Source: Pseudomonas sp. K2I15
GTDB taxonomy: Bacteria > Pseudomonadota > Gammaproteobacteria > Pseudomonadales > Pseudomonadaceae
Direction of reading: 5' to 3'
Assembly: GCF_002204795.1 (NCBI RefSeq)
Contig: NZ_NIXO01000018.1
Location: forward strand, 1 to 64,000
DNA length: 64,000 bases
The position numbers and the translations under genes were made by a program. Of the stretch, positions 8,291 to 17,795 are shown piece after piece. Each line of letters begins with the position of its first letter. The stretch's first letter is position 1. The notes under the pieces were generated by a model. The model did no database searches and was not told the DNA's origin. It saw only the letters and a program-made list of their open reading frames with translations.

Positions 8291-9173
8291 GGGCGAAGCC
8301 GAAAACAGTAAGTACAAACTGTTGGGCTTCGAGAATGACAAGAGCCTGGCGGTGATCATGGTGATCGCCACCGGCAAGATCATTCGAATAAAGCTGAGCG
8401 AAGTGCTGAAAAGCGAAATCATGGACAATTTAAACAAAATGGAAGTCAAGAACATGTACAAGAAGTTCTATTCACAGGGCGGAGCGCTCACCGCCTACGA
8501 CCTCAATGACCGCAATGAGAACTCATGGATGATTTACATCGTCCTGAACTTGCTGCTCTTTACGTTTTATATCTTTACCAGTATTGCCGCGACCAAACCC
8601 ATTTACCTGGAGTCGCTGGGCATTATCGTCACACCCGGCACGTTTCTTTACCCGCTGACGTTTTTGATCGTGGACTTGCTCAACGAGCAGTTCGGCCTTC
8701 GGCTGGCGAGAAGGGCCATCCTGTTTGCGTTTGCCAGCAACGCGATGATTATCATCCTGCTCTACGGCTCGACCTTCCTCCCCGGCCTGCCAGGCTGGAA
8801 GCTCGACGGGCCTTACAATGATGTGATCATTCAAGTGTCGTCGGTGCTGGTGGCGTCTTCGATTTCTTTCCTGGTTTCGGAAAATATAAATTCGTACCTG
8901 CTGTGCAAAATCAAAGAACTGACCAATTCCAAATATCTATTTTTGCGCATTTTTCTAAGTACGTTTTTCGCGGTGATTATCGACAGTTTCCTGTTCTGCT
9001 TCATCGCGTTCTACGGCGCCATGCAAACCAGCGACCTCCTGAACATGATCTACGTGCAGATCGCGATCAAAGTCTGCTTTGCCTTCTTCAACATCTTGCC
9101 GGCCTACGGTGCCCGCTCGCTGTTCAAGCGCTACATCACGGGCGAAAACCAGGCCCAACCACAAGGCAACTGA
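8277..9173 (+). CDS. VUT/YhhQ-family (queuosine precursor-type) transporter with N-terminal extension
   Basis: 298 residues. From about residue 85 it matches the YhhQ/Vut_1 family: several hydrophobic helices with KPIYLESLGIIVTPGT, FLYPLTFLIVDLLNEQFG and NINSYLLCKIK. Family members transport 7-deazaguanine precursors of queuosine. Typical members are about 220 residues. Here about 80 soluble residues precede the first helix, including an AVIMVIATGKIIRIKLSEVL stretch. The ATG at 8277 has GAGGAG about 7 bases upstream and overlaps the regulator stop. It is convergent with queC, which makes a deazapurine role plausible. Substrate not proven. Confidence 0.85.
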   Translation: MTTYEGEAENSKYKLLGFENDKSLAVIMVIATGKIIRIKLSEVLKSEIMDNLNKMEVKNMYKKFYSQGGALTAYDLNDRNENSWMIYIVLNLLLFTFYIFTSIAATKPIYLESLGIIVTPGTFLYPLTFLIVDLLNEQFGLRLARRAILFAFASNAMIIILLYGSTFLPGLPGWKLDGPYNDVIIQVSSVLVASSISFLVSENINSYLLCKIKELTNSKYLFLRIFLSTFFAVIIDSFLFCFIAFYGAMQTSDLLNMIYVQIAIKVCFAFFNILPAYGARSLFKRYITGENQAQPQGN

Positions 9174-9180
9174 CCAGTGA

Positions 9181-9212
9181 TGATCGTTCCCACGCTCGCG
9201 TGGGAACGATCA
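9181..9212. terminator. Perfect palindrome, probable bidirectional terminator
   Basis: Perfect 14-base arms, TGATCGTTCCCACG (9181-9194) and its complement (9199-9212), with a CTCG loop. It lies between the convergent ends of the VUT transporter (9173) and queC (9216). It has no strong T tract, so it may be a repeat element that also insulates or stabilises the two transcripts. Confidence 0.65.
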
Positions 9213-9215
9213 GCT

Positions 9216-9911
9216 TCACGCCAGTTTGCTTTTCAGGCTCTGCATGACGGCTGTCTTGTTTTCCAGGTAGTCGTTCAAGCCGCGTGCGCGAAGGTTGCAC
9301 GCATCGCAGTTGCCACAGCCCGTACCGATAATGCCGTTGTAGCAGGTCAGGGTCTGGTTGCGGATCAGGTCCAGCTGGTTGTGGAAATCCGCCAGGGCCC
9401 AGGTCTCGGCCTTGTTCAGCCACATCAGCGGCGTTTCCAGGCGCACGTCGTATTCCATGCCCAACTGCAGCGCTTTATTCAGCGCCTTGACGAACTCGTC
9501 CCGGCAATCGGGATAACCCGAGAAGTCGGTTTCGCACACGCCGGTGATCACGGTTTCTGCCTTTACCTGATAGGCGTAAATCGCCGCCAGGGTTAAAAAC
9601 AGGATGTTCCGGCCCGGCACGAAGGTGCTCGGCAAACTCTCGCCGGAGCTGTTTACCGTGGGCACCGGGATGTTGTCGCGGGTCAGGCTGCTGATGGCCA
9701 ACTCGTTCAACAACGACACGTCCATCACTTTGTGAACGGTGGCGCCCAGCTGTTTGGCGAGCGTCTGTGCGACTTCAACTTCGGCCACATGACGCTGGCC
9801 ATAATCGAAGGTAATGCAGTGCACTTCGTCATACAGCGCCAGTGCCTGGATCAGGCAGGTGGTTGAGTCCTGCCCGCCACTGAATACGATAACGGCTTTT
9901 TTCTTCATCAT
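9216..9911 (-). CDS. queC: 7-cyano-7-deazaguanine synthase QueC
   Basis: About 231 residues. The N-terminal PP-loop SGGQDSTTC binds ATP, and the C-terminal [10 protein letters not shown] cluster binds zinc. The enzyme converts 7-carboxy-7-deazaguanine to preQ0 with ATP and ammonia in queuosine biosynthesis. The ATG at 9911 (or the adjacent one at 9908) is preferred because AGGAAG precedes it. An in-frame ATG at 9926 would place that ribosome site inside the gene. Full length and typical. Convergent with a VUT-family transporter of possible deazapurine precursors. Confidence 0.95.
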   Translation of the reverse strand: MMKKKAVIVFSGGQDSTTCLIQALALYDEVHCITFDYGQRHVAEVEVAQTLAKQLGATVHKVMDVSLLNELAISSLTRDNIPVPTVNSSGESLPSTFVPGRNILFLTLAAIYAYQVKAETVITGVCETDFSGYPDCRDEFVKALNKALQLGMEYDVRLETPLMWLNKAETWALADFHNQLDLIRNQTLTCYNGIIGTGCGNCDACNLRARGLNDYLENKTAVMQSLKSKLA

Positions 9912-9961
9912 TTCTGCTTCCTGCATTTTTCAAGTGTGTAGGAGCGAGGGGGACGCCTAGT

Positions 9962-10039
9962 GCTTGCTCGCGAAAAACGTCAATGATAACGCAGCGCATC
10001 TGGTTTAACGCAGCGCCCTCAGGTTTTTCGCGAGCAAGC
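9962..10039. repeat. REP-like inverted repeat
   Basis: Perfect 17-base arms GCTTGCTCGCGAAAAAC (9962-9978) and its complement (10023-10039), the same family as at 121-197. It lies between the queC start and the cyoE terminator. Confidence 0.8.
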
Positions 10040-10049
10040 CCGCTCCCAC

Positions 10050-10088
10050 AAAAAAGCCCCGCGCTTCTCTCGAAGGCGGGGCTTTTTT
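10050..10088. terminator. Intrinsic terminator of the cyo operon
   Basis: The hairpin GCCCCGC-GCTTC...GAAG-GCGGGGC has A6 before and T6 after it. It lies just beyond the cyoE stop (10100, minus strand). The stem is the same as that of the terminators at 1414 and 2162. Confidence 0.9.
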
Positions 10089-10099
10089 ACTGCATCCAC

Positions 10100-10987
10100 T
10101 CAGTGGGCGTACGTCAGCAGCAACTCTTTCGGCACCTGGAAATCCAGGGACATCATCACGCTCAAGGCGGTGATGGTGAAGATCGAGAAGACGAACAGCT
10201 TACGTGCCCAGACGGTGTCATCCACCGCCTTGTAGCCGGTCCAGGCCATGTACAACCAATACATGCCCATGGCGGCGGCAACGGCGAGGTAGCTCATGCC
10301 GGCGTAGCCACTGAAGGTCAACATCAAGGTCGCCACGAGGAAGGCCAGGATGTAGAGCAGGATGTGTTTCTTGGCGACCTTGATGCCACGCTTGACCGGA
10401 AGAACCGGAATCGAGGCAGCGAGGTAGTCATTGAAGCGGAAGATCGCGATGGCATAAGAGTGCGGCATCTGCCACAGGCTGAACATCACCAGTAGCACCA
10501 GCGCGGCCATGTCGAAGCTATTGGTCACAGCCACATAACCAATCACCGGTGGCATCGCCCCCGACAGACTGCCCACCAGCGTGCCGTGAACCGACTTGCG
10601 CTTGAGGTACAGGCTGTAGAAGCCGACGTAGATGACAAAGCCGATCACGGCAAACAGCGCCGCCAGCGGGTTGGCCACCTTGTACAACAACACCACGCCT
10701 GCGATACCCAAAACGGTCGCGAAGATCAGTGCCAGTTTCAGGGAGATAAGGCCCTGCACCAGCACACGATTCTTGGTGCGTTCCATCTTGATGTCGATAT
10801 CGCGGTCGATGCAGTTGTTGAATACACAACCGGAAGCTACCACCAGGGACGTGCCGATCATCGCAGCCAGGAATATGGCCAGATCGACATGCCCCTTGGA
10901 GGCCAGGAAAAAGCCGCCTGCCACAGAAAGCACGTTACCGAAAATGATCCCCGGTTTGGTGATTTGGATAAAGTGCTTAAGCGACAT
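10100..10987 (-). CDS. cyoE: Protohaem IX farnesyltransferase (haem O synthase)
   Basis: 295 residues, polytopic membrane prenyltransferase of the UbiA superfamily. The N-terminus [20 protein letters not shown] is typical. The Asp-rich [18 protein letters not shown] is the farnesyl-diphosphate/Mg site, and NDY/VKRG lies in the second loop. It adds a farnesyl group to haem b to make the haem O needed by the bo3 oxidase encoded upstream. It is the last gene of cyoABCDE, 11 bases after cyoD. Confidence 0.96.
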   Translation of the reverse strand: MSLKHFIQITKPGIIFGNVLSVAGGFFLASKGHVDLAIFLAAMIGTSLVVASGCVFNNCIDRDIDIKMERTKNRVLVQGLISLKLALIFATVLGIAGVVLLYKVANPLAALFAVIGFVIYVGFYSLYLKRKSVHGTLVGSLSGAMPPVIGYVAVTNSFDMAALVLLVMFSLWQMPHSYAIAIFRFNDYLAASIPVLPVKRGIKVAKKHILLYILAFLVATLMLTFSGYAGMSYLAVAAAMGMYWLYMAWTGYKAVDDTVWARKLFVFSIFTITALSVMMSLDFQVPKELLLTYAH

Positions 10988-10998
10988 CGGGTCTTACC

Positions 10999-11334
10999 TC
11001 ACTTCGCCATCATGAACGTATGGATGCTGAACATGATCCATACCGACAGGCCAACCAGCAGGAGGATTACCAAACCTGCGAACACGAACGCAATCACGTT
11101 ATCGCGCTGAGCCTTCGAGCGGTCCAGGTGCAGGAAGTACACCAGGTGAACCAGAACCTGAATCACCGCGAACGCCAGGACGATCATCAAGGTGATCGAT
11201 TTCGGCAAGGTCGGGTACATCACCAGGCCAAACGGGATCAGCGTCAGGATGACCGACAGGATGAAGCCAATGGCGTACGACTTGACGCTGCCGTGACTAT
11301 CATCGTGGCTGTCATGGGAATGTGCATTAGCCAT
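10999..11334 (-). CDS. cyoD: Cytochrome o ubiquinol oxidase subunit IV
   Basis: 111 residues, with a histidine-rich N-terminus (ANAHSHDSHDDSHG) and three transmembrane helices. LVYFLHLDRSKAQRDN in the second loop is characteristic. It assists assembly of the bo3 oxidase. The start codon overlaps the cyoC stop in TAATG, so translation is coupled. Confidence 0.95.
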   Translation of the reverse strand: MANAHSHDSHDDSHGSVKSYAIGFILSVILTLIPFGLVMYPTLPKSITLMIVLAFAVIQVLVHLVYFLHLDRSKAQRDNVIAFVFAGLVILLLVGLSVWIMFSIHTFMMAK

Positions 11335-11960
11335 TATAGAGTCCCCATCAGGTAGACAACGGTGAAGACGCAGATCCAGACCACGTCCAGGAAGTGCCAG
11401 AACAGGCTCAGGCAGCTCAGGCGAGTCTTGTTGGTGTTGGTCAGGCCATGCTTGTTGACCTGATACATCATGGTCGCCATCCAGATCAGACCGGCAGTTA
11501 CGTGCAGACCGTGGGTGCCTACCAGCGTGAAGAACGCCGACAGGAAGCCGCTACGGTGCGGGCCGTAACCTTCGGAGATCAGCAGGTGGAACTCGTTGAC
11601 CTCCATACCGATGAAGCCCAGGCCGAACAGGAAGGTCAGTGCCAACCAGCTCAGTACGCCTTTCTTGTTGCCCTTGTAGAAGGCCAACATGGCGAAGCCG
11701 TAGGTGATCGAGCTGAACAACAGCAAGGCGGTTTCGCCGAGCACGTAAGGCAGTTCGAAGATGTCGTGGCCCGACGGGCCACCCGCTACGTTGTTTACCA
11801 GTACCGCGTACACCGCGAAGATCGACGCAAACAAGATGCAGTCGGTCATCAGGTAGAGCCAGAAACCGAAGACGGTCATTGGCCCCGAGTCGTGGTGATG
11901 GTCATCGTGCCCATGGTCATCGACATGGGCGTGTCCAGCATTGGTCACTAAGTTCGACAT
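11334..11960 (-). CDS. cyoC: Cytochrome o ubiquinol oxidase subunit III
   Basis: 208 residues with five predicted membrane helices. The N-terminal histidine-rich stretch is followed by [26 protein letters not shown]-type subunit III motifs appear as [13 protein letters not shown], and [18 protein letters not shown] is near the end. It is a structural subunit of the bo3 terminal oxidase. It starts 3 bases after cyoB. Confidence 0.96.
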   Translation of the reverse strand: MSNLVTNAGHAHVDDHGHDDHHHDSGPMTVFGFWLYLMTDCILFASIFAVYAVLVNNVAGGPSGHDIFELPYVLGETALLLFSSITYGFAMLAFYKGNKKGVLSWLALTFLFGLGFIGMEVNEFHLLISEGYGPHRSGFLSAFFTLVGTHGLHVTAGLIWMATMMYQVNKHGLTNTNKTRLSCLSLFWHFLDVVWICVFTVVYLMGTL

Positions 11961-11963
11961 GGT

Positions 11964-13982
11964 TTAAGCCTGTTCCAACGAGGTTTCAACACGGTTGGCC
12001 GGGATCTTCTTCTCGGCAACCAGGCGAGCGTGTTGCTCGGCTTCGATGCGTTCGATCACGTCGACCGGCACCATGTAGCCTTGGTCATCACGGGCAGCGT
12101 GAACGATGAAGTAGCCGATGGTGCCCACCAGGCCAACGATGGCCAGCCACCAGATGTGCCAGATCATCGCGAAACCGAACACGGTCAACAGCGCACCCAT
12201 CACAACGCCGGTAGCGGTGTTGTTAGGCATGTGGATCGGCTCGTAATGCGCAGGTTTCTGGTACGCAGTACCGCCTTCCTTGGCTTCGGTGAACGGATCG
12301 ATGCTGTCAGCCTTAGGCAGTACGGCAAAGTTGTAGAACGGCGGTGGCGACGAAGTCGACCATTCCAGGGTGTGAGCATTCCATGGGTCGCCGGATTCGC
12401 ACATGTTCTGCTTGCGATCACGCACGCTGACATACAGCTGGATCAACTGGCAGGCGATACCGACAGCGATCATCACCGCACCGAACATGGCAACGTACAG
12501 GTACGGTACCCACTCAGGGTTGGTGGTGGCGTTCAGACGACGGGTCATGCCCATGAAGCCCAAAGCGTAGAGCGGCATGAACGCGACGAAGAAGCCCGAG
12601 ATCCAGAACCAGAATGCAGCCTTGCCCCAGCCTTCGTGCAGCTTGAAGCCGAACGCTTTCGGGAAGTAGAAGCTGAAGCCTGCGATGTAGCCGAATACTG
12701 CGCCGCCAATGATCACGTTATGGAAGTGAGCAATGACGAACAGGCTGTTGTGCAGTACGAAGTCAGCACCTGGGATGGCCAGCAGTACGCCGGTCATGCC
12801 GCCGATCGCGAAGGTCACCATGAAGCCCAGGGTCCACAGAACCTGGCTGGTGATACGCAGACGACCGTGGTAGATGGTGAATAGCCAGTTAAATAGCTTC
12901 ACCCCCGTCGGGATAGAAATCAGCATCGTCGCCAGTCCGAAGAACGCGTTGACGCTGGCCCCCGAACCCATGGTGAAGAAGTGGTGCAGCCAAACCATGA
13001 AGCCCAGTACCGAGATCGCGCCCGAGGCGTAGATCATCGAGTGGTGACCGAACAGGCGCTTGCCCGAGAAGGTCGAGATCACTTCAGAGAAGATACCGAA
13101 CGCTGGCAGGATCAGGATGTACACCTCAGGGTGACCCCATGCCCAGAACAGGTTCACGTACATCATTGGATTGCCACCAAGTTCATTGGTGAAAATGTGG
13201 AAATCCAGGTAACGGTCAAGCGACAGCAACGCCATGGTTGCAGCCAGAATCGGGAACGAAGCGACGATCAGTACGTTGGCCCAGGTGCAGGTCCAGGTGA
13301 AGATCGGCATGTCCATCAGCTTCATGCCAGGGGCGCGCATTTTCAAGACGGTGGCCAGGAAGTTGACCCCCGTCAGTGTCGTCCCGAGTCCTGATAACTG
13401 TAGCGCCCAGATGTAGTAATCCACACCCACGCCCGGACTGTAGGCAAGGCCCGACAGCGGCGGATACGCAACCCAACCGGTCTTGGCGAATTCGCCGACG
13501 CCCAGGGACAGGTTGATCAGTACCACGCCGGACACCAGCAGCCAGAAGCTCAAGGAGTTCAGGAACGGGAACGCAACGTCACGCGCACCGATCTGCAGCG
13601 GCAAGGCAAGGTTCATCAGGCCGGTGAAGAAAGGCATCGCCATGAAGATGATCATGATCACACCGTGAGCGGTGAAGATCTGGTCATAGTGTTCAGGAGG
13701 CAGGTAGCCAGGCGAACCCTCGGTGGCCATGGCCAACTGGGTACGCATCATGATGGCGTCGGCAAAACCACGCAGCAGCATGACCATGGCAACGATGACG
13801 TACATGACGCCGATTTTCTTGTGGTCGACAGACGTCAGCCACTCGGTCCACAGGTAGGTCCACTTCTTGAAGTAAGTGATACCTGCAAACAGTGCCAGAC
13901 CACCCAGCGCGATCATGGCGATGGTCACCATCACGATCGGCTCGTGGAACGGGACCGCATCCCAACTTAATTTACCAAACAT
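11964..13982 (-). CDS. cyoB: Cytochrome o ubiquinol oxidase subunit I
   Basis: 672 residues, the catalytic haem-copper oxidase subunit. Visible are FTAHGVIMI (haem b histidine), [17 protein letters not shown] with the Cu-B His and cross-linked Tyr, HHFFTMG, and [13 protein letters not shown] with the haem o3/b histidines. It reduces O2 to water with electrons from ubiquinol and pumps protons. GAGGAG lies 6 bases before its ATG, partly inside the 3' end of cyoA. Confidence 0.98.
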   Translation of the reverse strand: MFGKLSWDAVPFHEPIVMVTIAMIALGGLALFAGITYFKKWTYLWTEWLTSVDHKKIGVMYVIVAMVMLLRGFADAIMMRTQLAMATEGSPGYLPPEHYDQIFTAHGVIMIIFMAMPFFTGLMNLALPLQIGARDVAFPFLNSLSFWLLVSGVVLINLSLGVGEFAKTGWVAYPPLSGLAYSPGVGVDYYIWALQLSGLGTTLTGVNFLATVLKMRAPGMKLMDMPIFTWTCTWANVLIVASFPILAATMALLSLDRYLDFHIFTNELGGNPMMYVNLFWAWGHPEVYILILPAFGIFSEVISTFSGKRLFGHHSMIYASGAISVLGFMVWLHHFFTMGSGASVNAFFGLATMLISIPTGVKLFNWLFTIYHGRLRITSQVLWTLGFMVTFAIGGMTGVLLAIPGADFVLHNSLFVIAHFHNVIIGGAVFGYIAGFSFYFPKAFGFKLHEGWGKAAFWFWISGFFVAFMPLYALGFMGMTRRLNATTNPEWVPYLYVAMFGAVMIAVGIACQLIQLYVSVRDRKQNMCESGDPWNAHTLEWSTSSPPPFYNFAVLPKADSIDPFTEAKEGGTAYQKPAHYEPIHMPNNTATGVVMGALLTVFGFAMIWHIWWLAIVGLVGTIGYFIVHAARDDQGYMVPVDVIERIEAEQHARLVAEKKIPANRVETSLEQA

Positions 13983-13985
13983 CGT

Positions 13986-14927
13986 TTACTCCTCTGCCCC
14001 AGCAGTTGAATGCGAGCCCGTGTCAGAACCTTCAACCGCGGCCACTTCTTTCTTCTCGTGCTCGATCGGCTTGCCTGGCTTCATACCTTCGTACTTGTCG
14101 ACGATTTTCTGAAACAGGTCCGGCTCGTACGTGGAGTACAGGGCGACTGGGTTGTTCTGGCTTGGTTTGGCAAGGGCCTCGTATTCAGCTTGATCAAGCT
14201 GTTTAGGTGCGGCCTTGACTTCGGCTACCCAGGCGTTGAAATCTTCCTGGCTCGTCGAGATCGCTTTGAATTTCATGCCGGTGAAGCCAGCACCGCTGTA
14301 GTTGGCGGAGATGCCTTCCATTTCAGCTTTTTCGTTCGCGATCAGGTGCAGGCGGGTCTGCATGCCTGCCATCGCGTAGATCTGGCCGCCCAGTGCAGGG
14401 ATGAAGAACGAGTTCATCACGGCGTCGGAGGTGATCCGGAAGTTAAGCGGGGTGTTCTCCGGGAACCGGATCTGGTTCACAGTGGCGATACCCAGGTCCG
14501 GGTAGATGAACAGCCACTTCCAGTCCAGCGCAACCACTTCGATGTTGATCGGCTTGACGTCGGAGTCCAGCGGACGGTAAGGGTCCAGCTCGTGGGTCGA
14601 CTTATAGGTGATGTAACCCAGGGCGATGATGATGAGGATCGGGACCAGCCACACCGCGATTTCGATCTTGGTGGAGTGCGACCACTTCGGCGCGTAGGTC
14701 GCGCTGGTGTTCGACGCGCGGTATTTCCAGGCGAAGGCGAACGTCATGATGATCACGGGCACCACAACCAACAGCATCAGCAGGGTGGCGGTGATGATCA
14801 GGTTGCGTTGATCCAGACCGACCTGACCTTTGGGGTCGAGCAAGGTCCACTTGCAGCCTCCCAGCATTAACAGCATGCCGAGCAGCGGCAAAAAGCCTAG
14901 TAATCGGGGGTACCTGTTTTTACTCAT
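13986..14927 (-). CDS. cyoA: Cytochrome o ubiquinol oxidase subunit II, lipoprotein
   Basis: 313 residues. The ATG at 14927 has AGAGG 7 bases upstream and gives MSKNRYPRLLGFLPLLGMLL with an LGGC lipobox, as expected for CyoA. A longer in-frame reading to 15056 is rejected because it buries the signal. Two membrane helices are followed by a periplasmic cupredoxin-like domain (WKWLFIYPDLGIATVN, FFIPALGGQIYAMAGM) without copper ligands. The C-terminus is Ser/Glu rich. First gene of cyoABCDE. Confidence 0.96.
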   Translation of the reverse strand: MSKNRYPRLLGFLPLLGMLLMLGGCKWTLLDPKGQVGLDQRNLIITATLLMLLVVVPVIIMTFAFAWKYRASNTSATYAPKWSHSTKIEIAVWLVPILIIIALGYITYKSTHELDPYRPLDSDVKPINIEVVALDWKWLFIYPDLGIATVNQIRFPENTPLNFRITSDAVMNSFFIPALGGQIYAMAGMQTRLHLIANEKAEMEGISANYSGAGFTGMKFKAISTSQEDFNAWVAEVKAAPKQLDQAEYEALAKPSQNNPVALYSTYEPDLFQKIVDKYEGMKPGKPIEHEKKEVAAVEGSDTGSHSTAGAEE

Positions 14928-15675
14928 CTCACGACCTCTAAAGCAGCTTGCGCAATGCAGTTGGGTTTTGATCGCCAACACTTCACCCTGCCAAGGGTTG
15001 GCATTTCTCTTCGATTGAATAAGGGCCTGCCCGTCGCACCTTGCGCGAATCGACACGTCCCGGGCTAGCGGTGAGTTCTTATTCGAATTCGTTGGTCAAA
15101 GGCCTTGTTACAGACCAATTCCATTTGGTGCGGATAGTTGAAAGGCTGCCGGCACCTGGGGTCGCATGAAACGTTACATCCGCTTCTCGACCGCCCTAGT
15201 TTGCTCAGGGGTGAGCAGCACCGGACATTCAGTGCGGGCGATTGTAGTTAGCTAGCGATGTATAAACCATGTCTTATCCAGAAATAATTTTTATCGTTTC
15301 CAGCAATAATCCTTCACCATTATTGCAAAGGTCCGCGATCGTATCGCGTTTGATTCTCGACAAAAACCACAAAAAATGCCGTGTTATTGGGCATTTCGCC
15401 ACTTCCCCTACAGGCTGTAAGGGCATCAAAAACGGATCCAAGTGCCCTGAAAACAAGGCATTCGTACATCTGCCAATGTCGCCGACCTCACGCCCTTCGC
15501 GGCACCGACCAAACGACGAACTGACAGCCACAAAACGCCGCTTGGTGCAAATTTTTGCCGCGTTTCCCGGGGTCAGAAACGTCCTGCGACAGCTTCCGTG
15601 TGACAACATGTCGCATGCTGCGCGCACCCAATCTTGCCCCGCGTCACGGCGCCTTCACAAAATGCCTACAAACAA
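14928..15675. other. Intergenic region upstream of cyoA, no convincing gene
   Basis: About 750 bases separate cyoA from the dsbB terminator. It should hold the cyo promoter. The stretch around 15240-15380 is AT-rich. Two overlapping open frames on opposite strands (about 15270-15750) look like chance, with no ribosome site and no recognisable product. I see no clear Anr box or riboswitch. The length is unusual and could hide a small RNA. Confidence 0.5.
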
Positions 15676-15714
15676 AAACGCCCCGGCCTTCTTTATCGGA
15701 AGGCCGGGGCGTTT
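15676..15714. terminator. Intrinsic terminator of dsbB
   Basis: Perfect 16-base stem (AAACGCCCCGGCCTTC and its complement) with a 7-base loop, followed on the minus strand by a T run. It lies 12 bases beyond the dsbB stop. Confidence 0.9.
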
Positions 15715-15726
15715 GGTGGTTTCGGG

Positions 15727-16233
15727 TCAGGCTTTGCCCTGGCGATTCCGGTAAATGCCCAGCGGTACCAGGATAACGGTCAGCACAAAGGCCACCAGCG
15801 CCCACTGAGCCAGGGACAGGCCAAGGACGGGTGGGTAAGGCGTCTCACAGAAGCCGTCCACCTGGAAACCGAGGGGGAACACCGATGCCAGCGGCAAGCC
15901 ATCGACAATCGGTTGCAGCACATCGATGCCGCAGCTGACCTTCGGAAAGTACTGGATGTACACGTGATAGCCGGCGGCGGCGACACCACCGAGGGCGCTG
16001 AGGGTTACCAGTGCTTCAAACACCGTAACGCTGCGGGTGGTGCGCATGGCGGCACCGATAAAGGCGAAGAGTGCGATCAGCAGCAAGGCATAACGTTGCA
16101 GGATGCACAGCGGGCAAGGTGCCTCGCCCAGTACCACCTGCATGTACAGCGCCCCGCCGATCAGCGCCAGGCAGATGATGCCCAGCAGTACCAGAAAGCG
16201 TCGCTCCCTGCCCAAACGCAATTCGTCGATCAT
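15727..16233 (-). CDS. dsbB: Disulfide bond formation protein DsbB
   Basis: 168 residues with four membrane helices. The first periplasmic loop has the redox pair CPLC (Cys40, Cys43). The second loop has Cys101 (VSCGID) and Cys129 (GFCET). DsbB reoxidises DsbA and passes electrons to quinone. Gene placement between hmp and the cyo operon does not imply co-regulation. Pseudomonads often carry two DsbB paralogues, and I cannot say which this is. Confidence 0.94.
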   Translation of the reverse strand: MIDELRLGRERRFLVLLGIICLALIGGALYMQVVLGEAPCPLCILQRYALLLIALFAFIGAAMRTTRSVTVFEALVTLSALGGVAAAGYHVYIQYFPKVSCGIDVLQPIVDGLPLASVFPLGFQVDGFCETPYPPVLGLSLAQWALVAFVLTVILVPLGIYRNRQGKA

Positions 16234-16392
16234 CCCCGTTTCCCTTTAGCCAATGATGGTTGTGCCAATGGCCGCAAGTTTACACGTGGAATGCGAAAGT
16301 TGAGCTGTTGGCGTGAGGAGGTTTAAACAGGGAGGGTTAACAGCGGATTAATCTGGGGAACTGTTTCGAAACTTCCTTGCGACCGAGTCCTT

Positions 16393-16488
16393 TGTGGCGA
16401 GGGGGCTTGCCCCCCGTTGGGCTGCGCAGCAGCCCCAAAAGAATGGGAGCGCTGCGCACTCCAACGGGGGACAAGCCCCCTCGCCACA
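16393..16488. repeat. Large intergenic palindrome, hmp 3' side
   Basis: 28-base arms with one mismatch (16393-16420 and 16461-16488), beginning TGTGGCGAGGGGGCTTG, enclose a GC-rich loop that itself contains GGGCTGCGCAGCAGCCC. It lies beyond the hmp stop and is a dispersed Pseudomonas repeat type that may stop or stabilise hmp mRNA. Confidence 0.75.
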
Positions 16489-16517
16489 GATAATCACAAG
16501 ACCATAGGGGGTAAGGG

Positions 16518-17699
16518 TTATTCCAAAGCCGATGCCGGCCCAAAGAACTCATACCGGCTCTGCTTCTGCGGCACACCCAGGGCCTTCAGGTGACGCTTGA
16601 TCGCCGCCATGAAGCCTTTAGGCCCCAGGAAGTACGCATCCACGTCGCGCTCCTGCGGCAACCACGCCGCCAGTTGCTCCTGGCTGAGCAGGCCGACCTT
16701 GTCCGCCGCCGGGCTCACGCCATCATCTTCGGCATAGCAGTAGAAGCGCTTGAGCTGCGGGTGCTGCGCGGCCAGGCCATCCACCCACTCGCGGAACGCA
16801 TGCACGCCGCCGTTGCGTGCGCAATGGATAAAGTAAATCGGACGCTCGGTAGCCAGGGCAGCTTCGAGCATCGGCAGGGTTGGCGTGATGCCTACGCCGC
16901 CGCTGATCAGCACCAATGGCTTGTCGCTGGCTGCCAGGGTGAACTCACCCGATGGCGGGAACAGGTCAATGGTCGCGCCCACCTGAAACTCGTCATGCAG
17001 GTAGTTCGACACCCGGCCACCGGCTTGGCGCTTGACGCTGATGCGGTACTGGCCCGAGTCGCCACGCGCCGACAGAGAATAGTTGCGGCGTACTTCTTCG
17101 CCATCCAGCAACAGCTTCATGCCGATGTATTGCCCAGGCTCGGCGGCCAGGATCGGGCCGTTATCCACAGGCGCGAAGTAGAACGAGGTAATTTCCGCGC
17201 TCTCCTCCACTCGCTTGACCAGGCTGAACGAACGCGCACCGCGCCAGCCGCCCGGCGCTTCTTCCTTCTCTTTATAGATAGCCGCTTCGACACCGATCAA
17301 AATGTCGGCCAGTTGGCCATAGGCAGCGCCCCAGGCAGCCATCACTTCAGGGGTGGCGATTTCGCTGCCCAACACTTCAGAAATCGCCCGCAACAGGCAG
17401 GTACCCACAATCGGGTAGTGCTCCGGCAGGATCTGCAGGGCCACGTGCTTGTTGATGATCTTAGCCACCAGGTCACCCAACTGGTCCAACTGGTCGATGT
17501 GCCGGGCGTACATCAGCACGCCGTTGGCCAGGGCCCGGGGCTGGTCGCCGCTGGCCTGGTGGGCCTGGTTGAACAGCGGGCGCACCTGCGGGTATTCGGA
17601 CAGCATCATGCGGTAGAAATGAGTGATCAGAGCTTCGCCGCCGCTTTCCAGCAGCGGCACGGTGGATTTGACGATGGCACGGTCTTGGGCACTAAGCAT
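16518..17699 (-). CDS. hmp: Flavohaemoglobin, nitric oxide dioxygenase
   Basis: 393 residues in three domains. The globin (1-140) has the proximal histidine in KHVALQILPEHYPIVG. The FAD domain includes RNYSLS. The NAD(P)H domain has ISGGVGITPTLPML and YFLGPKGFM. It converts NO plus O2 to nitrate using NAD(P)H in the cytoplasm. It is divergent from a NorR-type sigma-54 activator, with operator sites between them, matching the fhp-fhpR pair of P. aeruginosa. It is expected to be induced by NO. Also called fhp in pseudomonads. Confidence 0.97.
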   Translation of the reverse strand: MLSAQDRAIVKSTVPLLESGGEALITHFYRMMLSEYPQVRPLFNQAHQASGDQPRALANGVLMYARHIDQLDQLGDLVAKIINKHVALQILPEHYPIVGTCLLRAISEVLGSEIATPEVMAAWGAAYGQLADILIGVEAAIYKEKEEAPGGWRGARSFSLVKRVEESAEITSFYFAPVDNGPILAAEPGQYIGMKLLLDGEEVRRNYSLSARGDSGQYRISVKRQAGGRVSNYLHDEFQVGATIDLFPPSGEFTLAASDKPLVLISGGVGITPTLPMLEAALATERPIYFIHCARNGGVHAFREWVDGLAAQHPQLKRFYCYAEDDGVSPAADKVGLLSQEQLAAWLPQERDVDAYFLGPKGFMAAIKRHLKALGVPQKQSRYEFFGPASALE

Positions 17700-17739
17700 G
17701 GCAGACTCCTGAGGCTTCTTACTGATTACCCTTTGTTAC

Positions 17740-17755
17740 TCAGTATTCATGCCAA
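17740..17755 (-). promoter_or_regulatory. Candidate sigma-54 promoter of hmp
   Basis: On the minus strand TTGGCATGAATACTGA has GG then, after 10 bases, GA. The consensus is GG-N10-GC in TGGCAC-N5-TTGC. It lies about 40 bases before the hmp start and about 40-90 bases downstream of the three NorR-type sites, the usual enhancer geometry. The -12 element is imperfect. Confidence 0.55.
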
Positions 17756-17795
17756 CTAATAAATACATATAAATCAACAACTTAAATTATATGTA

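Noticed and set aside
13986..15056. Longer N-terminus for CyoA starting at 15056
   Set aside because: It would bury the lipoprotein signal, and the ribosome site supports 14927.
15269..15754. 161-residue frame upstream of cyoA, with an opposing 117-residue frame
   Set aside because: No ribosome site, no recognisable domain, and it runs over the dsbB terminator and into the dsbB gene on the other strand.
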